A DNA stretch of 64,000 bases, taken from the NCBI RefSeq assembly GCF_001680005.1, contig NC_033561.1:1054001-1118000 (forward strand). Reading direction: 5' to 3'. The stretch is from Plasmodium coatneyi. Lineage: Eukaryota; Apicomplexa; Aconoidasida; Haemosporida; Plasmodiidae. Below are positions 1 through 12,000 of this stretch, in pieces. Below the pieces are notes generated by a model. The model was not told the DNA's origin. It was given only the letters and a program-made list of their open reading frames with translations, and did no database searches. Positions within the stretch are counted from its first letter, which is position 1, and each line of letters opens with the position of its first letter. A program made the position numbers and the translations under genes.

Positions 1-832
1 CTACAACATTTTTATCTTTGTAATTTTTTTCTTTTACTTCAACATAATAATATCTTTCCTTCTTCTTTATACATACAGATACTTTTATGAAAAGGTCAGT
101 ACTTTTTCTTTTCTTTTTTTTTTCTGCGCCCCATTTGGAGTATCTTTTTTCATGCAGTTGTGCATACATTCAAATGAAGGAAAGGAAAATAAAAGAATGC
201 AAAGGGGGGGTACATGGTCACTTGCACACGCGAATATAATTAACGAACCTATATTACGGAATTTACCGCGCAACATGCTCACGTAGATTTGCTCGCTACC
301 CCATTTGATAGGTCCCCCCTTCTTAATGAGCTGTAAATTTCACTTTCACGATTGCCTGATGTGGGAGGGGTGGTAAAACGGTTGAAAAATTGGAAAACGC
401 TTCAGTGGGGAAGAAAAAAAAAAAAAAAAAATTAAAAATGCTTTTATTATTTGAATTGCCTAAATTGAGCAACAATTTGGACGTAGAGGGTTGATCAGCT
501 GTGGAGTGGAGAATGTGTCCTTAACTGTGTGTGTGGTGTATCCCCTTTTGCTTACCTATACGACGATCACTTGGTCTATCACCACTTGGTTTATGACCGC
601 ATGGGTGACGACCTTTACCGCTTCACAAATATTTCAAAATAAAGGAGGGCATATCATCATCCGTGTGGTACGTTACCATACCAGCTGTTCAAGTAGGGGG
701 TCGAAAAAAGGAAAAACGAAAGGGAAGGAAGGATCATAATATTACTCCCCCGAGTGCACACACATCGTGTAATGGAAAAACTGCAGTTGCAAAGGGGTGT
801 GTCACCGTTGCCTCTGCGCGGCCTCACTCCCG
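1..832. other. 3' flank of the PDH E2 gene, no gene seen
   Basis: AT-rich spacer downstream of the minus-strand E2 gene. It carries poly(T) and poly(A) runs (for example about 412-430) and only short open frames without domain character. It probably holds the E2 3' UTR and polyadenylation region. I see no RNA gene or repeat here. Confidence 0.6.
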
Positions 833-3800
833 TTACAGAAAGACCTGCATGATGTCCCGCTCGACGAACGCCGCCAAGTCGCTCATGAAGGAAGCCGCGT
901 GCGAGCCGTAAATGTGGCGATGGTCGCAGGTGAGCGTCATCATCATGCCCCGCTGGATCTTCAGGTCTTCAAAATTCTCAACGTTCGCAATGTTCGTGCC
1001 GACGGATAGGATGCAGGACACGTTTGGAGGGAGTGTGGCGTCGAACTGGTAGGTGTTAAACATGCCCAGGTTGGAGATGTAGAAGTTGCTGCCCGTCATT
1101 TCGCCGGGCGTCAGCAGGCCCTGTTTGCCTTTCTCGACTAGCTTCTGCGCAGAAAAAAAAAAAAAAAAAAAAAAAAACTAGCCATTTTTGCCTGAACAAG
1201 TTGAGCTATTTTGTGAAAATCGCCTGAACAGGTAATACATTTTTTTTGCGCAAGTTCGCGTCTTTCAGCTGAACTTCTCACAAACCTTCCATTCACCGGC
1301 CAGGGTGTATATATCCGTCTTGTTAACCCGCTTGAGGACAGGCGTCAACAGGGAGTTCTTCAATCCCAAGGCATTCCCTATATGAACGTCTTCGTTAAAT
1401 AATATTTTTCCCTCCCCCTCATCGATGAAGGTTGAGTAAATGATGGGATGCTTCAGTAACACATTCGACACACACTTGCTCAGGAGGACAGTCATGCTAA
1501 TTTTGTCCTTAACTTGTTCATACAGTTTTTGGAGAGCGTTTGTTTTTATAAAATGAGTTATGCGGAACACTGGAATGGATAGGGTACGCATCATGTTGTT
1601 TTTTATTGCCTTTTGGACGTTTGTTAATTCAATTATTTTTTCCTTCGAGGGGGTAGCTGCTCTTGTGCGTTCCAGGTGTGAAACCACGTCTTCGTATGTC
1701 ATACGTCCAGGTATCTTGGGTTCTCTGCGTGCATATGTGCGCATGTGTTTGTGTATGTGTGTGTGTCGATGTGTATGTGCTTTTGTTAAGTTCGCTACTG
1801 GATTGGTGTGCCGATATGAACTTACTTAATATCCGCTGGGGTTAGCTTGTTCTGTTCCATCAGCTCGGCTGCGGAGGGAAGAACAATTGGAGCGTCTCTC
1901 CCTTTGGGGGGCATCTGAAGGGGGGTAGGAAGTGGAAGGAGTGGATAGAATTAAATGGATTTGAATCGAGGTCATGCCCGCTGATACACCACGTAACATC
2001 TGCGCAGTTTTTTATTTTCTCCCCCCCTTCCATTCATACCGTGTCCCGCTTCTGATCTGTTGAGTCTTTCCCAGGTGTATCATCGCCGCGTGAACTGTAC
2101 AGGTAAAATTACGTTGGTAAATAATGAGCACTCCGGGGTGCACACTTTGGTGTCTACTGTGATTTCGTTTATTCTCACCTGAAGAAGTCCCCAGAAAGGT
2201 TGTTGTACTTGTCGCAGTTCAGAAGGAGCCGCTCTTCCATGGTTCGCTTGTCGGAGGGGCTATGATAGGGTGGTGGTCATGAGAGTGGCAACCGGAGTGG
2301 CATTTATCGTGGCATGTAAGAGGACGCACCGCATGGGGGTCACCCCCACCGGGACTAGCCTAGCCCAACTCAAAACGGAGAGCAAGTCTACCTCATGTTT
2401 TGCAGAAGAAGTTTTCCTTCCTGGGTGCCGCTGAGGGTTTCCTCGTAGTGCCTCAAAATGTTTTCTTCGTTTACGAGTTGGGCGTCCCTGGGGGGTAGCG
2501 GTGAAGTGAAGCATAGATGATGTGAAGGCGAAGTCAAGAGCAGACATGGTACACAGTTTCCTATTAGTCTAACGGTGTTTGCTCTTCCTGTGGAGGGTCT
2601 TCTGCCTGGGGGAAAAGGGGGTGAAATTAAGCGGAAGGAGAGAAACACCAACATTACATGCCGCACCAACCGTCCGGGTCGTACCTTCCTGGGGGAGATG
2701 ATGGCGACCGGTTTGTCAAAATCAGCGAACTGTCCTTCTTCGACAAATATTTTTTTAACGATGCCTAGGAGGTTCCAATATAGCGAATGGTGTGTGTGTG
2801 TGAAGAATTATACGTCATGTGGACTGACACAACGATGGAGAAGAAACTGTTTTGCGTTAGAAGACGCGCTGCTCTGTTGCATGTATTAAGTTTAATAACC
2901 GTAACAGGGACTCTCCACTTCGATGGTGCTTTTGTCGTCTTCCACATGGAAAAGGATTTCGTCCTTATCGACGTAATCATTTTCTTTGCGGGTCCATTTA
3001 ATTATCCTCGCTCTGTTTCTCTTGCTACTTACGAAGGGTACAAATATTTTTTGCTCACCTGTTTGTTGCTGTGAAGTCTGTGCGTGGGCTGAGTCTGTCT
3101 CTGTGGTGTTTCCCTGCGGGACGTCGTCTATCTGTTCCTTTTGCGAACTCTCCCCTGTGGGTTCCTCAGGGGAGTCATCACTACGGGATTCTATTTTTTC
3201 GTCTTTCTCCGTGGTTAGAATGCCAAGGGTGTCCCCGACCTTTGCTTCACTTCCGTCTCCCATGTGCTTCACGCGGAGGAATCCTGCACAGAGTCATTTG
3301 AGTATGTGTATATTGGGGTGCAAGTGGGAAGGGCGGGGTACACCTATGCACCCCCAAATGATCATGCACATAGGGGTTCATTTTTTCATTTTTTTGGGCA
3401 GCTTAGCTGATCACTCCTTAGGGTATACCCTCGTCGAAGGCCTCCACGTCCATATCCGCTTTGTCACTTTCTACCGTCATAATGATGTCGCCGAGCTGAA
3501 GGTTGGAAGGGGGGTAGTAGTCCATTTGGGTGGCCCCCAAAAAATAAGGGGAAGCCTCTATATATAGGCGGGAATATTTCACCCCTCCTCTACACATACA
3601 TTGATGTACTCTCCAATGTCTTTGTTCCACTTGACTATTTTTCCAGACGTCATGGTACTTGACAGGGCAGGCATTTTTATTTCAATCTGAGAGAAGATAA
3701 CCCCTCTTCTGTTTTTCATTTTGTTGTGAGGGAGAGTTTCCCTGGTATGGTTCAGGGTATTTATGAAGCCATGTTTGTTGGGCAGAGAAATGCAAGTGGA

Positions 3801-3842
3801 GATGCGCAGGTAGAGAAGGAAGGGGAACCAGTGTAGCAACAT
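833..3842 (-). CDS. Apicoplast pyruvate dehydrogenase E2 (dihydrolipoamide acetyltransferase)
   Basis: This is the E2 core of the plastid pyruvate dehydrogenase complex: it moves an acetyl group from a lipoyl arm to CoA, feeding apicoplast fatty-acid synthesis. Eleven exons close in phase (625 aa): 3842-3600, 3495-3429, 3283-2900, 2764-2685, 2605-2574, 2487-2392, 2259-2179, 2094-2040, 1914-1826, 1724-1286, 1144-833. The N-terminus (MLLHWFPFLLYLRIST...) looks like a signal peptide followed by a transit peptide. Two lipoyl domains follow, with lysines in VESDKADMDV (about K93) and VEDDKSTIEV (about K221). An acidic Gln/Thr-rich linker precedes the second domain. The catalytic domain ends with CDHRHIYG (His about 597). 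The usual DG after the catalytic His is YG, as in plant plastid E2 proteins, which supports plastid rather than mitochondrial origin. Exon 5 is only 32 nt. The exon map is by hand; family assignment is firm. Confidence 0.93.
1738..1785. repeat. TG-rich microsatellite in E2 intron 9
   Basis: Imperfect TG/TATG dinucleotide tract lying inside the intron between E2 exons 9 (1914-1826) and 10 (1724-1286). It does not touch the splice sites I inferred. Likely length-variable. Confidence 0.7.
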
Positions 3843-4205
3843 CGTGCGTGTGGCTTCTTCCGGCAGTTAGGTTGCAACGACGTGGCAACAGATTCGTCCA
3901 AAAAAGGTGGTACAATTTCCGCGGAACAACCAAGCAGGTAGAGCGATGGTTCGTATGTTCGAACCCTTCCAAGCGGTGGTCAGTGACGTCGTCAGGGAAG
4001 GAACGATGGAGAAACGCCCTTTGATAAGTAAAAACAAGTGAAGTAATTTTTTAGGGGAGTTGTTTGGTTGGCAAATACAGTCAGCATGTAGAGGGTACAC
4101 TACACAAAGGTGAACCACAGGGAGGAAATAAAATGAAAGTCATGGGGTGGGCACAGGGAGAATAGTGTACACATGATGGGGTTGGGGAGAAAGAACGAAT
4201 GGTTG

Positions 4206-4236
<31 letters not shown>

Positions 4237-4282
4237 TTTTTTTATGGAAAAGAAGCGGACGAGTGGGTTAATCCTCGTAACG
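3843..4282. other. Intergenic spacer between NAT10 and PDH E2
   Basis: About 440 bp between two minus-strand genes, containing a poly(A) run of about 28 at 4205-4233. It should hold the E2 promoter and 5' UTR and the NAT10 3' end. No open frame with family resemblance was found. Confidence 0.5.
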
Positions 4283-7200
4283 TCAGCTAGAGACTTTGTC
4301 CTTGGGGGGATCAGCGTCGTCGTTTGTCTTGACGTTGATTTGTTTCCTTTTCACGGTTCCTGAGAGGGGGTCGAAATGGGCAGGCAAGTGTAAGTGTGGA
4401 TACGTAACGGTTGCGTTGCATGGCGCAGATCGGGGCGACACAGAATAGCGCGGTGAAGAACGGGGAGGAAGAAAAAAAAAAAAAGAAAAAAAAAAAAACA
4501 TGGTGAAGAAGGCGAAACGAACTGCTGAAACATTCGATATAAGCTTCCTTCTCACTGTGTAACAGGTGTAAGAACAGCGCATGCGTGAACAGTCATCCAT
4601 ACGAACGATGCAATATGTTTCACCCCTTGGCAACGTCGCCACGCCGCGATTTCTTCAATTGCTCACCTGATAGGTTAAACTCGCGCAGGAGGGCTCTCTT
4701 CTCCTTCTTGCTTTTCTTCTTTACCACACGGGTGTTCCTGTTGAGCTCGTCGATGTATTCCTCCGAGGGGAGTTCCACCTGGCGGGATCGCTTCTTCTTT
4801 TTGTGGAGCTTCTGGCTGAACTGCGCCTCCACTTTTTTTTCTATGTCCTTTTGCATGAGATCCTGTGAAGGGGAGGTAAGAAGGAAACGGGCAAATAGAA
4901 TGAATGCGTGATTGGTTCGTCGGGGGGGATGCACACAAACGCGTGGCCACCAACGCATATAGCGTGGTCAATCATTGTGTGTAAGTTCGGCTAATGGTTG
5001 TTCGGCGCAGTTGATTTGGCTCACCTTGAGGTAGGTGTAGAAGCGGTGGAGGACCTTCCGCAGGAGGGCCATGGTCTGGTTCACGTGGATGCTGATCTCG
5101 TCTGAAATGTCTTGGCAGCTTTTCTTCTGGAGGGACACAGCGTAGAGGATGGTATACTCGAGGAAGGTCAACTGGATGGGTACCTTCCGGAAGAGAATTA
5201 AATTAGCAACGGTCTGCATGAGGTAGAGAACGTCTGCAAAGGGCTTGGACTCCATGACGAACCGCTTCAGTCGACATATGTCATTGGGGTGGAAGAAGTA
5301 GAAGAGGTTTTCTTGGCTGAGTAGCTCGTCGTCATAGAAGCAGGCGTAGTGGTCCCCGTCTTCGTCCTGTAGGGTGAACAACTCCTTCTCCTCTTCTACT
5401 ACTACTTCATTTTCTGCTTTTTTTTCCACTTCTACTTTTTCCTCTCCGTTTGACTTCCCCCTGGGGAGGAGAAGCTCATCCCGCGTTGGATTCGCCAATA
5501 TGATTGGGTTGTTATGTAGTAGGTTGAACACAACAAATGATTCCAGCTTTCTGAAGGAGTAGGGCAACAGGCTGCAGAAGCTACGCACAAAGTCCAAATA
5601 GAAGTTGGTGAATACCTTCTTGAGGTTTTCATTTAAATGTCTTAACATGAGCAGACTGAACTCTCCTGTTATTTCATTCCTCTGTTGTTTGAGGTAAACG
5701 GGGATGAAGCTATTTTTCTGCCAGAAGATGAGTAGCCCTTTAGTCAGTCCGAAGCACGTGCCCACGTAGTCGACGTGGCTCAGCTGCTTGTCGAAGAAGA
5801 TTCGCCCATCCGTCCCGTTACCTTCTTCACCACTGCAGCGGTAAAGAATGACATTCTCCCTGTAGGGTGCTCCACCCTCTCGACCCTTTCCATTATACAA
5901 ACTGTAGTAGTCGAAGAGTTTGTTCAGGAACTGCGAGCCGTAATTCAAGTTCTGTATGGACGGGTGGACGGATATACGGACCACCCTTATTCCTATGTAG
6001 CTGTAGAAGTAGTAATCGAAGTGCTCGGTGACTAGGTAGGGCATCAGGTTGCCTTCGAATTCTTTGGGCATGGAATGCTTCTCCGCAGGGGGGGTTCCTG
6101 CTTGTCCATTTTTGCAATCGTCATTTCCGCTGTGGTGACCATTCACCTCGCCGTTCCTCTCTCCGTTCATTTCGTTGTGGTTCTCCCCACCTTTGGTGAG
6201 ATCCTCCAGCTTGATCAGGCGTTTACCCACACCAGGGTGAACAATCCCGTCGATGGCGCAATGCAGCACGCCGTAAATGTCCAGCTCGTCTACAGCCTCA
6301 GCGGACAGACTGTTGCAGTCCACGTTGCCACTCAGGAGGACAAACAAATGATGCTGCTGGGAGTCCAGAATCATGATCAAATCGTTTGGTGTATTCTTAT
6401 AATGGGAGGTAACAAAAAGAGTCATAATTTTTCTGAGGAAATTTTCACTCGTTTTGGTAAAACGTTTGAATATGCTTTTGTTAACAAAGTAGAGTTGGCA
6501 GTTGGTTGGAGAGCAGAGGGAGTTCTTCAGTTTGAATGGCTCATTACAGTTGAGGCAGAGGAAGTTATTTAGCCAAGCCTCTACCTGGTCGTTGTAACTG
6601 TACCTTATAGGTGTGTCCAAGGAGACATCCACGAATGCTCTTTCAAAGTAGAGTCTTTTCATCTGTTTGAAATCGTCATAACTCAACTGGGTTATAAATT
6701 TCTTTTTTAGCTGTTTGAGTAGCTTAAAAATGAAGGTTTTTCCTGTCCCTTCGTAACCATTAAGGGTGGTCGACAGGATGGTGATCTCACCTTTTATTTT
6801 TCCTCTTAAAATGTCGATGGGAATACAGGCAGCCTCATCTACGATCATGAGTTCTGAGTTCACCATGTCCTCCTCCAGTATGTCAAAGTAGCGAATCCTC
6901 TGCTTAACATTACTTAGGTTATGGATATCCTTAAAAACTATGATTTCTTTTAACCTTCCCAGGTTGTGTATCCTCTCGTAGTGAGTGAATTCCTTGTACC
7001 CCAGGAGGTGAAGCCCCTTCTCTATAAACTCATAAATGGTCTGCATGCCATCGTTGTTGCCGGAGCAGAGAATCACGTTGGTGTAGTTGAAGTAGATACT
7101 TAGGGCGATTAATAATCCTAACGTGGCTGACTTTCCCCTCCCTCGGTTGGCCAGCAGGCTGATAAGCACCTCCTTTAGCTGCCTCTTCTTCTCTTCATCA

Positions 7201-8225
7201 TTGCGCAGAATTTTACACATATTGAGCAGGACCTCCAGCTGGTCGATGGTGAGGCAGATCCGCAGGAGGTTCATTATGGGTCTATTCAGGAAGGAGTACG
7301 GGGTGGCCTGTTCATCTGCCGCGTCCGTCCCGGCGTTTCTGATTTCGTTGCCACCTTTTTTGCCGATTTGCTGTTCTTCTTCCCCCCCTGCGAAAACCCT
7401 TGCGGAGTACAAGAAGCGACGCCGCTCTTCCGCCCTTTTCTCGTTTTCCTCACAAATGGCTTCCAGCTGAGCCAACCTCTCCCTCAGTTCCTCTTTATCC
7501 GGACAGAGGTGCCCTCCTAAGGTAGCCGCACGAGAACCACTAAGAGATGCGTCCCCTTGTGACTCTCCTACGATGAGCTTCTTCACATGTAAGTGGTTAT
7601 CATTCAACGGTAGTATGTTCATCTCATCGTCAATAAACATTGCATTGGAACACTGATTCAAGGAGAGAAAAAACCTCGTTATATAATTGTTGTAAACACT
7701 AGAGATGCCACTCTGGGTGTACTTCTTGTGGCAATTCAAGGTTAGGTTGTATATGTTCTTCACGTCGTCTAGCTTATTTAAAAGGAAGAGAATGATTCCC
7801 CCACCGATTACTGTCTCTATACACCTACACAGAATGTTTGGTGTTATGTAGGAGAAGTCCTGAAGTACGCACATGGAGTACGTCTTCCCGAGAACCTTCT
7901 TTGTCTCATTGTAGAAGCAGAACCTAATGTTAGCACTTTTTAAAAACGCATCGAAGTTACTATCTATGGTTGTGTCGAAGGTTCCTTTTTTTATTTTCTT
8001 CTTCATTTCCCTGAATCGTTTTTTTTTACTTGTAGAGAAGTCGAGCTTTTTCTTGTAACACCAAAGGATGTTGTGCGTCCTGCTGGCTAGCCGATTCAGC
8101 AGGAAGTAAAAATTTACCACTACGTTTTTCCCCTGGTCCCCTATTACCAGGAACATGCTGCGCTGCCCCAGCGCCACGTTGTTCTCCACCAGGGTCTTAA
8201 TCCGTCCGTCCACCTTTTTCTTCAT
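4283..8225 (-). CDS. NAT10: RNA cytidine acetyltransferase (NAT10/Kre33/TmcA family)
   Basis: ATP-dependent acetyltransferase that makes N4-acetylcytidine in 18S rRNA and, with an adaptor, in tRNA; nucleolar and needed for small-subunit assembly in other eukaryotes. Three exons, 8225-5025, 4862-4667 and 4359-4283, give 1157 aa with phases that close. The N-terminal region has the family motif ILWCYKKKLDFS. A P-loop in the RecD-like helicase module reads NRGRGKSATLG (Lys about 365), followed by DEAACIP and the NGYEGTGKTF segment. The GNAT module shows RISVHPSIQNLNYGSQFL and GLTKGLLIFWQKNSFIPVYL. The lysine-rich C-terminal tail (KKKKRSRQ, KKKSKKEK) is typical of a nucleolar protein. Compared with yeast Kre33 it carries Plasmodium low-complexity inserts (about 255-310 and 690-740). 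The start follows the canonical KKKVDGRIKTLVENNVALGQRS opening. Assignment is secure. Confidence 0.97.
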
Positions 8226-8653
8226 CGGGCAGGAACAACAGTGTGGTGGTGGTGACTGCTCAGCGTGGTTAAAAAATAGCGGCAGGTATATGCCACTAAC
8301 GTGGGTAGGTCAACTTTGCTAACGATGACTTGCCCACGGGAGGATCGACAATTACTAAAGAATCGCCCAGCAGTGCAGCATGTATGAGAGGGGCCTCACC
8401 AAGGGGAAGAAGCTTCACTCACCGTTGGCCACACTATCAACGGGTGGGGCAAATGCCCAATGGGAAAACCATCTCCAACTGGTCTGAAAAGCAAACCAAA
8501 CCGACGCAGGGAAGAAATAATTAACACGTCAAATGGGAATTAATCTTGTAGAAAAAAAAAAAAAAAAATTATAAAAGGGAGAAAAAACGAAAAAAGATGC
8601 CAGTCATTAAAAGCGGAAAATAAAATGACATCTCATCGGTAGAGTACCAACTT

Positions 8654-8684
<31 letters not shown>

Positions 8685-9016
8685 GTTGGCAAGTTCGTTC
8701 CGCCCCAGTCGGAGCAGCATGATCGCGTGTAGGTATACTATTGCAATTATTTTTTTTTCTTTTTTATCTTTTTTTTTATTTTTTTTTTTCCCGAATGATT
8801 GGTGCTCAATACGAGCTACATCCCCTCCAAGCGGTTCGCATCCGCAGAGCAACATATCACCTGTTTGAGGATGGAAGATTCTCTAAAGTGCCAACTTTTT
8901 GGCTAGCTCCCGCGCGCTCTGAGGGGTGCGCCTTGGGCATATGCATGGCAAATCGGGCAGCCACATATAAATGATCAAATGATCCATTCCACTTTTCTGT
9001 GCCACCCCCCTTAAGG
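8226..9016. other. Intergenic spacer, NAT10 promoter side
   Basis: About 790 bp between two minus-strand genes: the NAT10 5' region and the 3' flank of the gene that ends at 9017. It contains A-runs at 8550-8567 and 8653-8677 and T-rich stretches at 8750-8790. Open frames here are short and low complexity; none was accepted. Confidence 0.5.
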
Positions 9017-12000
9017 CTAGAACGGAGAGAAGAACCCGGACTGGGGGAAGGTCCGGTCGAAGAGGTGCACCAGCACCCTGTGGCTGGGGAACAGAAAGGG
9101 GATGTTAGCGTCCTTTCGTGGCTGGCGGTGGTACAGGGCGTAGACGTCCTCATTCAACACGATGAGGTTGTTCACGTGCATGACGTCGCGTTGGTCAGGG
9201 GGACTGAACTGGGGCGCGTCTCCCTTTGGCTGGTCCCCTTCGCTTAGTTTGTGCTCCTCCCTCTGGGCAGCCGCGATGCAGTAGAGCAGTTGCACGCTGT
9301 TGTAGGAGCCTTGTTCTTTTGGGTCCCTCTCGAAAGCCCCACACAACCACAGTACTTTATCTGCCCCCCGCAATTCCCCAACAATGTTATTCAACGTGCG
9401 GCGTCCAACGTCCTGTGAGCAGACTCGGACTCGTCGTTGGGGGGATGAAGCGGTTTGTTCTGTTGGAGGAGGAGGATCCACAGGAATGGCCACTACTTCT
9501 TCGTCGTCTCTCACGAATGGTTTCTCCTCCCAGTTGGACTTTCCCTGGGGAGACTCCCCCCTCTTTAGTATTTCCCTCGTGAAGCTGCCCAGATTGGCCA
9601 GTCGGTGTCCATACGTGCGAAGGAACTTCCTCCTACTGGCCTGTATCATTTGGTTGTAATTTTTGTAGGGGAAGCGGCAGTACAGGGAGGGGAGGGGGCT
9701 TGTCGAGGTGCTTCTCCGGAGGGACTCACTCAGGTGTAGGATCATGTCGTGCGGGAAGTGCAACCTAATCTGGTACCAATCACACAGCTGTAGAATGTTA
9801 AATAGGTTGACTTTGAGCAGGAGGAGGAGGGGTTCTGGGAAGTGCTTCACGTCGAAAAAGTCCAGTTTAACGTGGGAAGGGTCATGGTTCACTTCGTGTG
9901 TCTCTCCAGCAGAGGGACACCTCCTGGTAGGATTGTCCACATCTATGCGAAGGTAAGCCTGGTTGTTACGTTTCCCACCCCCTTGGCACCACCGGCCAGG
10001 CAAGGAACCCGAATCACACATGAAAAAGAGAAACAAAAAAAACAACTGCCCACATATGTACACATCAGACACCTTCATACAAATGGCCAAGTTCAGCAGC
10101 TTCAGCCATTCTATCATGTCGCTCAAGTTGGACATATCCAACAGGTCGTTTTTTATATTCGGTGAAATGATCCATAGGTACTTCGGGGTTACCTCCCTGG
10201 GTGGGGTGTGATTTTCTTCCCCAATGAGTGTGTCTTCCTGTTGCATGGTAGTTGAATTCTTCCCCTGTTCGAATGGACCCACGTCATAGTCACATGGGAG
10301 CGGAATTTTCCCAAACAAGTTATTCTTGTCGGAAATGTCACCCTGTTCATCCACGTAGTGCACTATCTTCCGCATTGCCTCTAAGAGGCGATCTCGGTTC
10401 CTCAACACAAAATAATCATACAAAAAATAATTGGCGTGTCTTTCTTGTCGGTAAAGTTTATCCAGCTGCTTGACAGATATGACATTGAACACGAAGGGGA
10501 GGATGTTAACCATTTTGGTGGCCACCATCCCTACCTGCACTTGTATACCCTCCGGCACGTGCATGCACTTTTTCCTCTCTGCTTCGATATGGTCATCTAT
10601 AATGTAGGTTGAGACGCCTAAAATGTCGAAGAGCTTCTCCAGGTGGTGGTTCGTGCAGGGGTGTTCTTTGCTTCCCGTTGGCTCATCAGTAGGATCATCA
10701 TTTTGGCTCATTGTTCCCTCCGCGGTGGATCGTCCTCTATGGGGTATACTACTTCCTTCACGTACTGTACCTTTCCCCCCCTTGGCATTTTTTTTCTTCT
10801 TCATTTTCCCCGTCGCAGTTTTTTTCTTCATCAGTGTGATCGGATCACCAGTGGTGGGTGCATCATCAGTCGGTAAACCATTGGTGGGAAGAACTGCAGA
10901 CGGATGATCCGCCTGACCCACCTGTGCACTTGCCAACCGACTCTCCACCTTGCCCACTAACCTACCGTAGTGCCACTCATACACCGCCCGAGCAAACACC
11001 TCCCTGTCCTCGACAAAAACAATGTTCCCCTTTTTATTATCCCCCCCTCCGTGGGGTGATTTATCCCCCCCACTTTCGCCAGAAAAACAATTCGCGTAAT
11101 CCTCATCTGCTTTAAAATTTTTGAAAAAGTCATCCTCTGGGGGGGTTTCTCCATCCGTGCCGTCCACTTTGCAGATGGCATCGTCACAAGCAACTTGAGT
11201 AGGCACGTCGTCACCACCATCCTCCTTGACATGGCCCCGCTGAGAGAGAATGGCTTCACATACTTGGGAGACGTCTGACTCCCCCCTGACAAAATGCAAC
11301 GCGTAGTGTGTCTTTCCCTGGGCAGAGAGAAACGCCCTCACGTAGGAAAACATAAACGAGTGGAACACCGCATGGAAGAAGTCCTCCCCCATGGTAATAC
11401 TTCCCCCCTTGTTGGCATCCACAAAGAGGATCACATTTCTAACACCCCGACGGATGCACAGAAAGGCAGAGGAGAGAAAATAAAAAAAAACTTCCTTTAT
11501 ATGATTCACTTGGTGATTCTCTCTGTTCGATCTGTACAGGTCGTGAACAAACCCAACTATGTAACTAAGCAGGTGTGCATTCGTTTGGACAAAAATAGTT
11601 TCTCCCTCTGGTGGGAGGTCATCCCATGTCTTCTCCCTCAGCATAGTGATCCGCACAAACTGAAGGATGTCGAAATAGCGACGCAGGTAGAGGGAGTGAG
11701 ACCTGGTTAGTAGAGCTTGCTCGAGAGCCATGTGTAGGAGAGTAGCCAAGTAACTTTTATTCAATGCATTGGGGAAGCTTCTCAGAAGGTGTTTAAAAAA
11801 GGTGTCCTTTGCGAATGCTATATTTTGTTCATCTATACTTGGAGGCGACTCTCCTCCCTTCACTCCTCTTAAAGGTTCCTTCCCCCGTTTAGACGTATGA
11901 CTGGAGTGGTGTTCATTCTCATGTGCTCGCGTGGGAACCTTGTTCTGTGTACTCAAAGGGATCCCCTGTCCTTCATCCCCCCCGTGCACACTAACGTAAG

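Noticed and set aside
3951..3968. GTTCGAACCCTTCC, resembling a tRNA T-arm
   Set aside because: No matching cloverleaf arms on either strand nearby.
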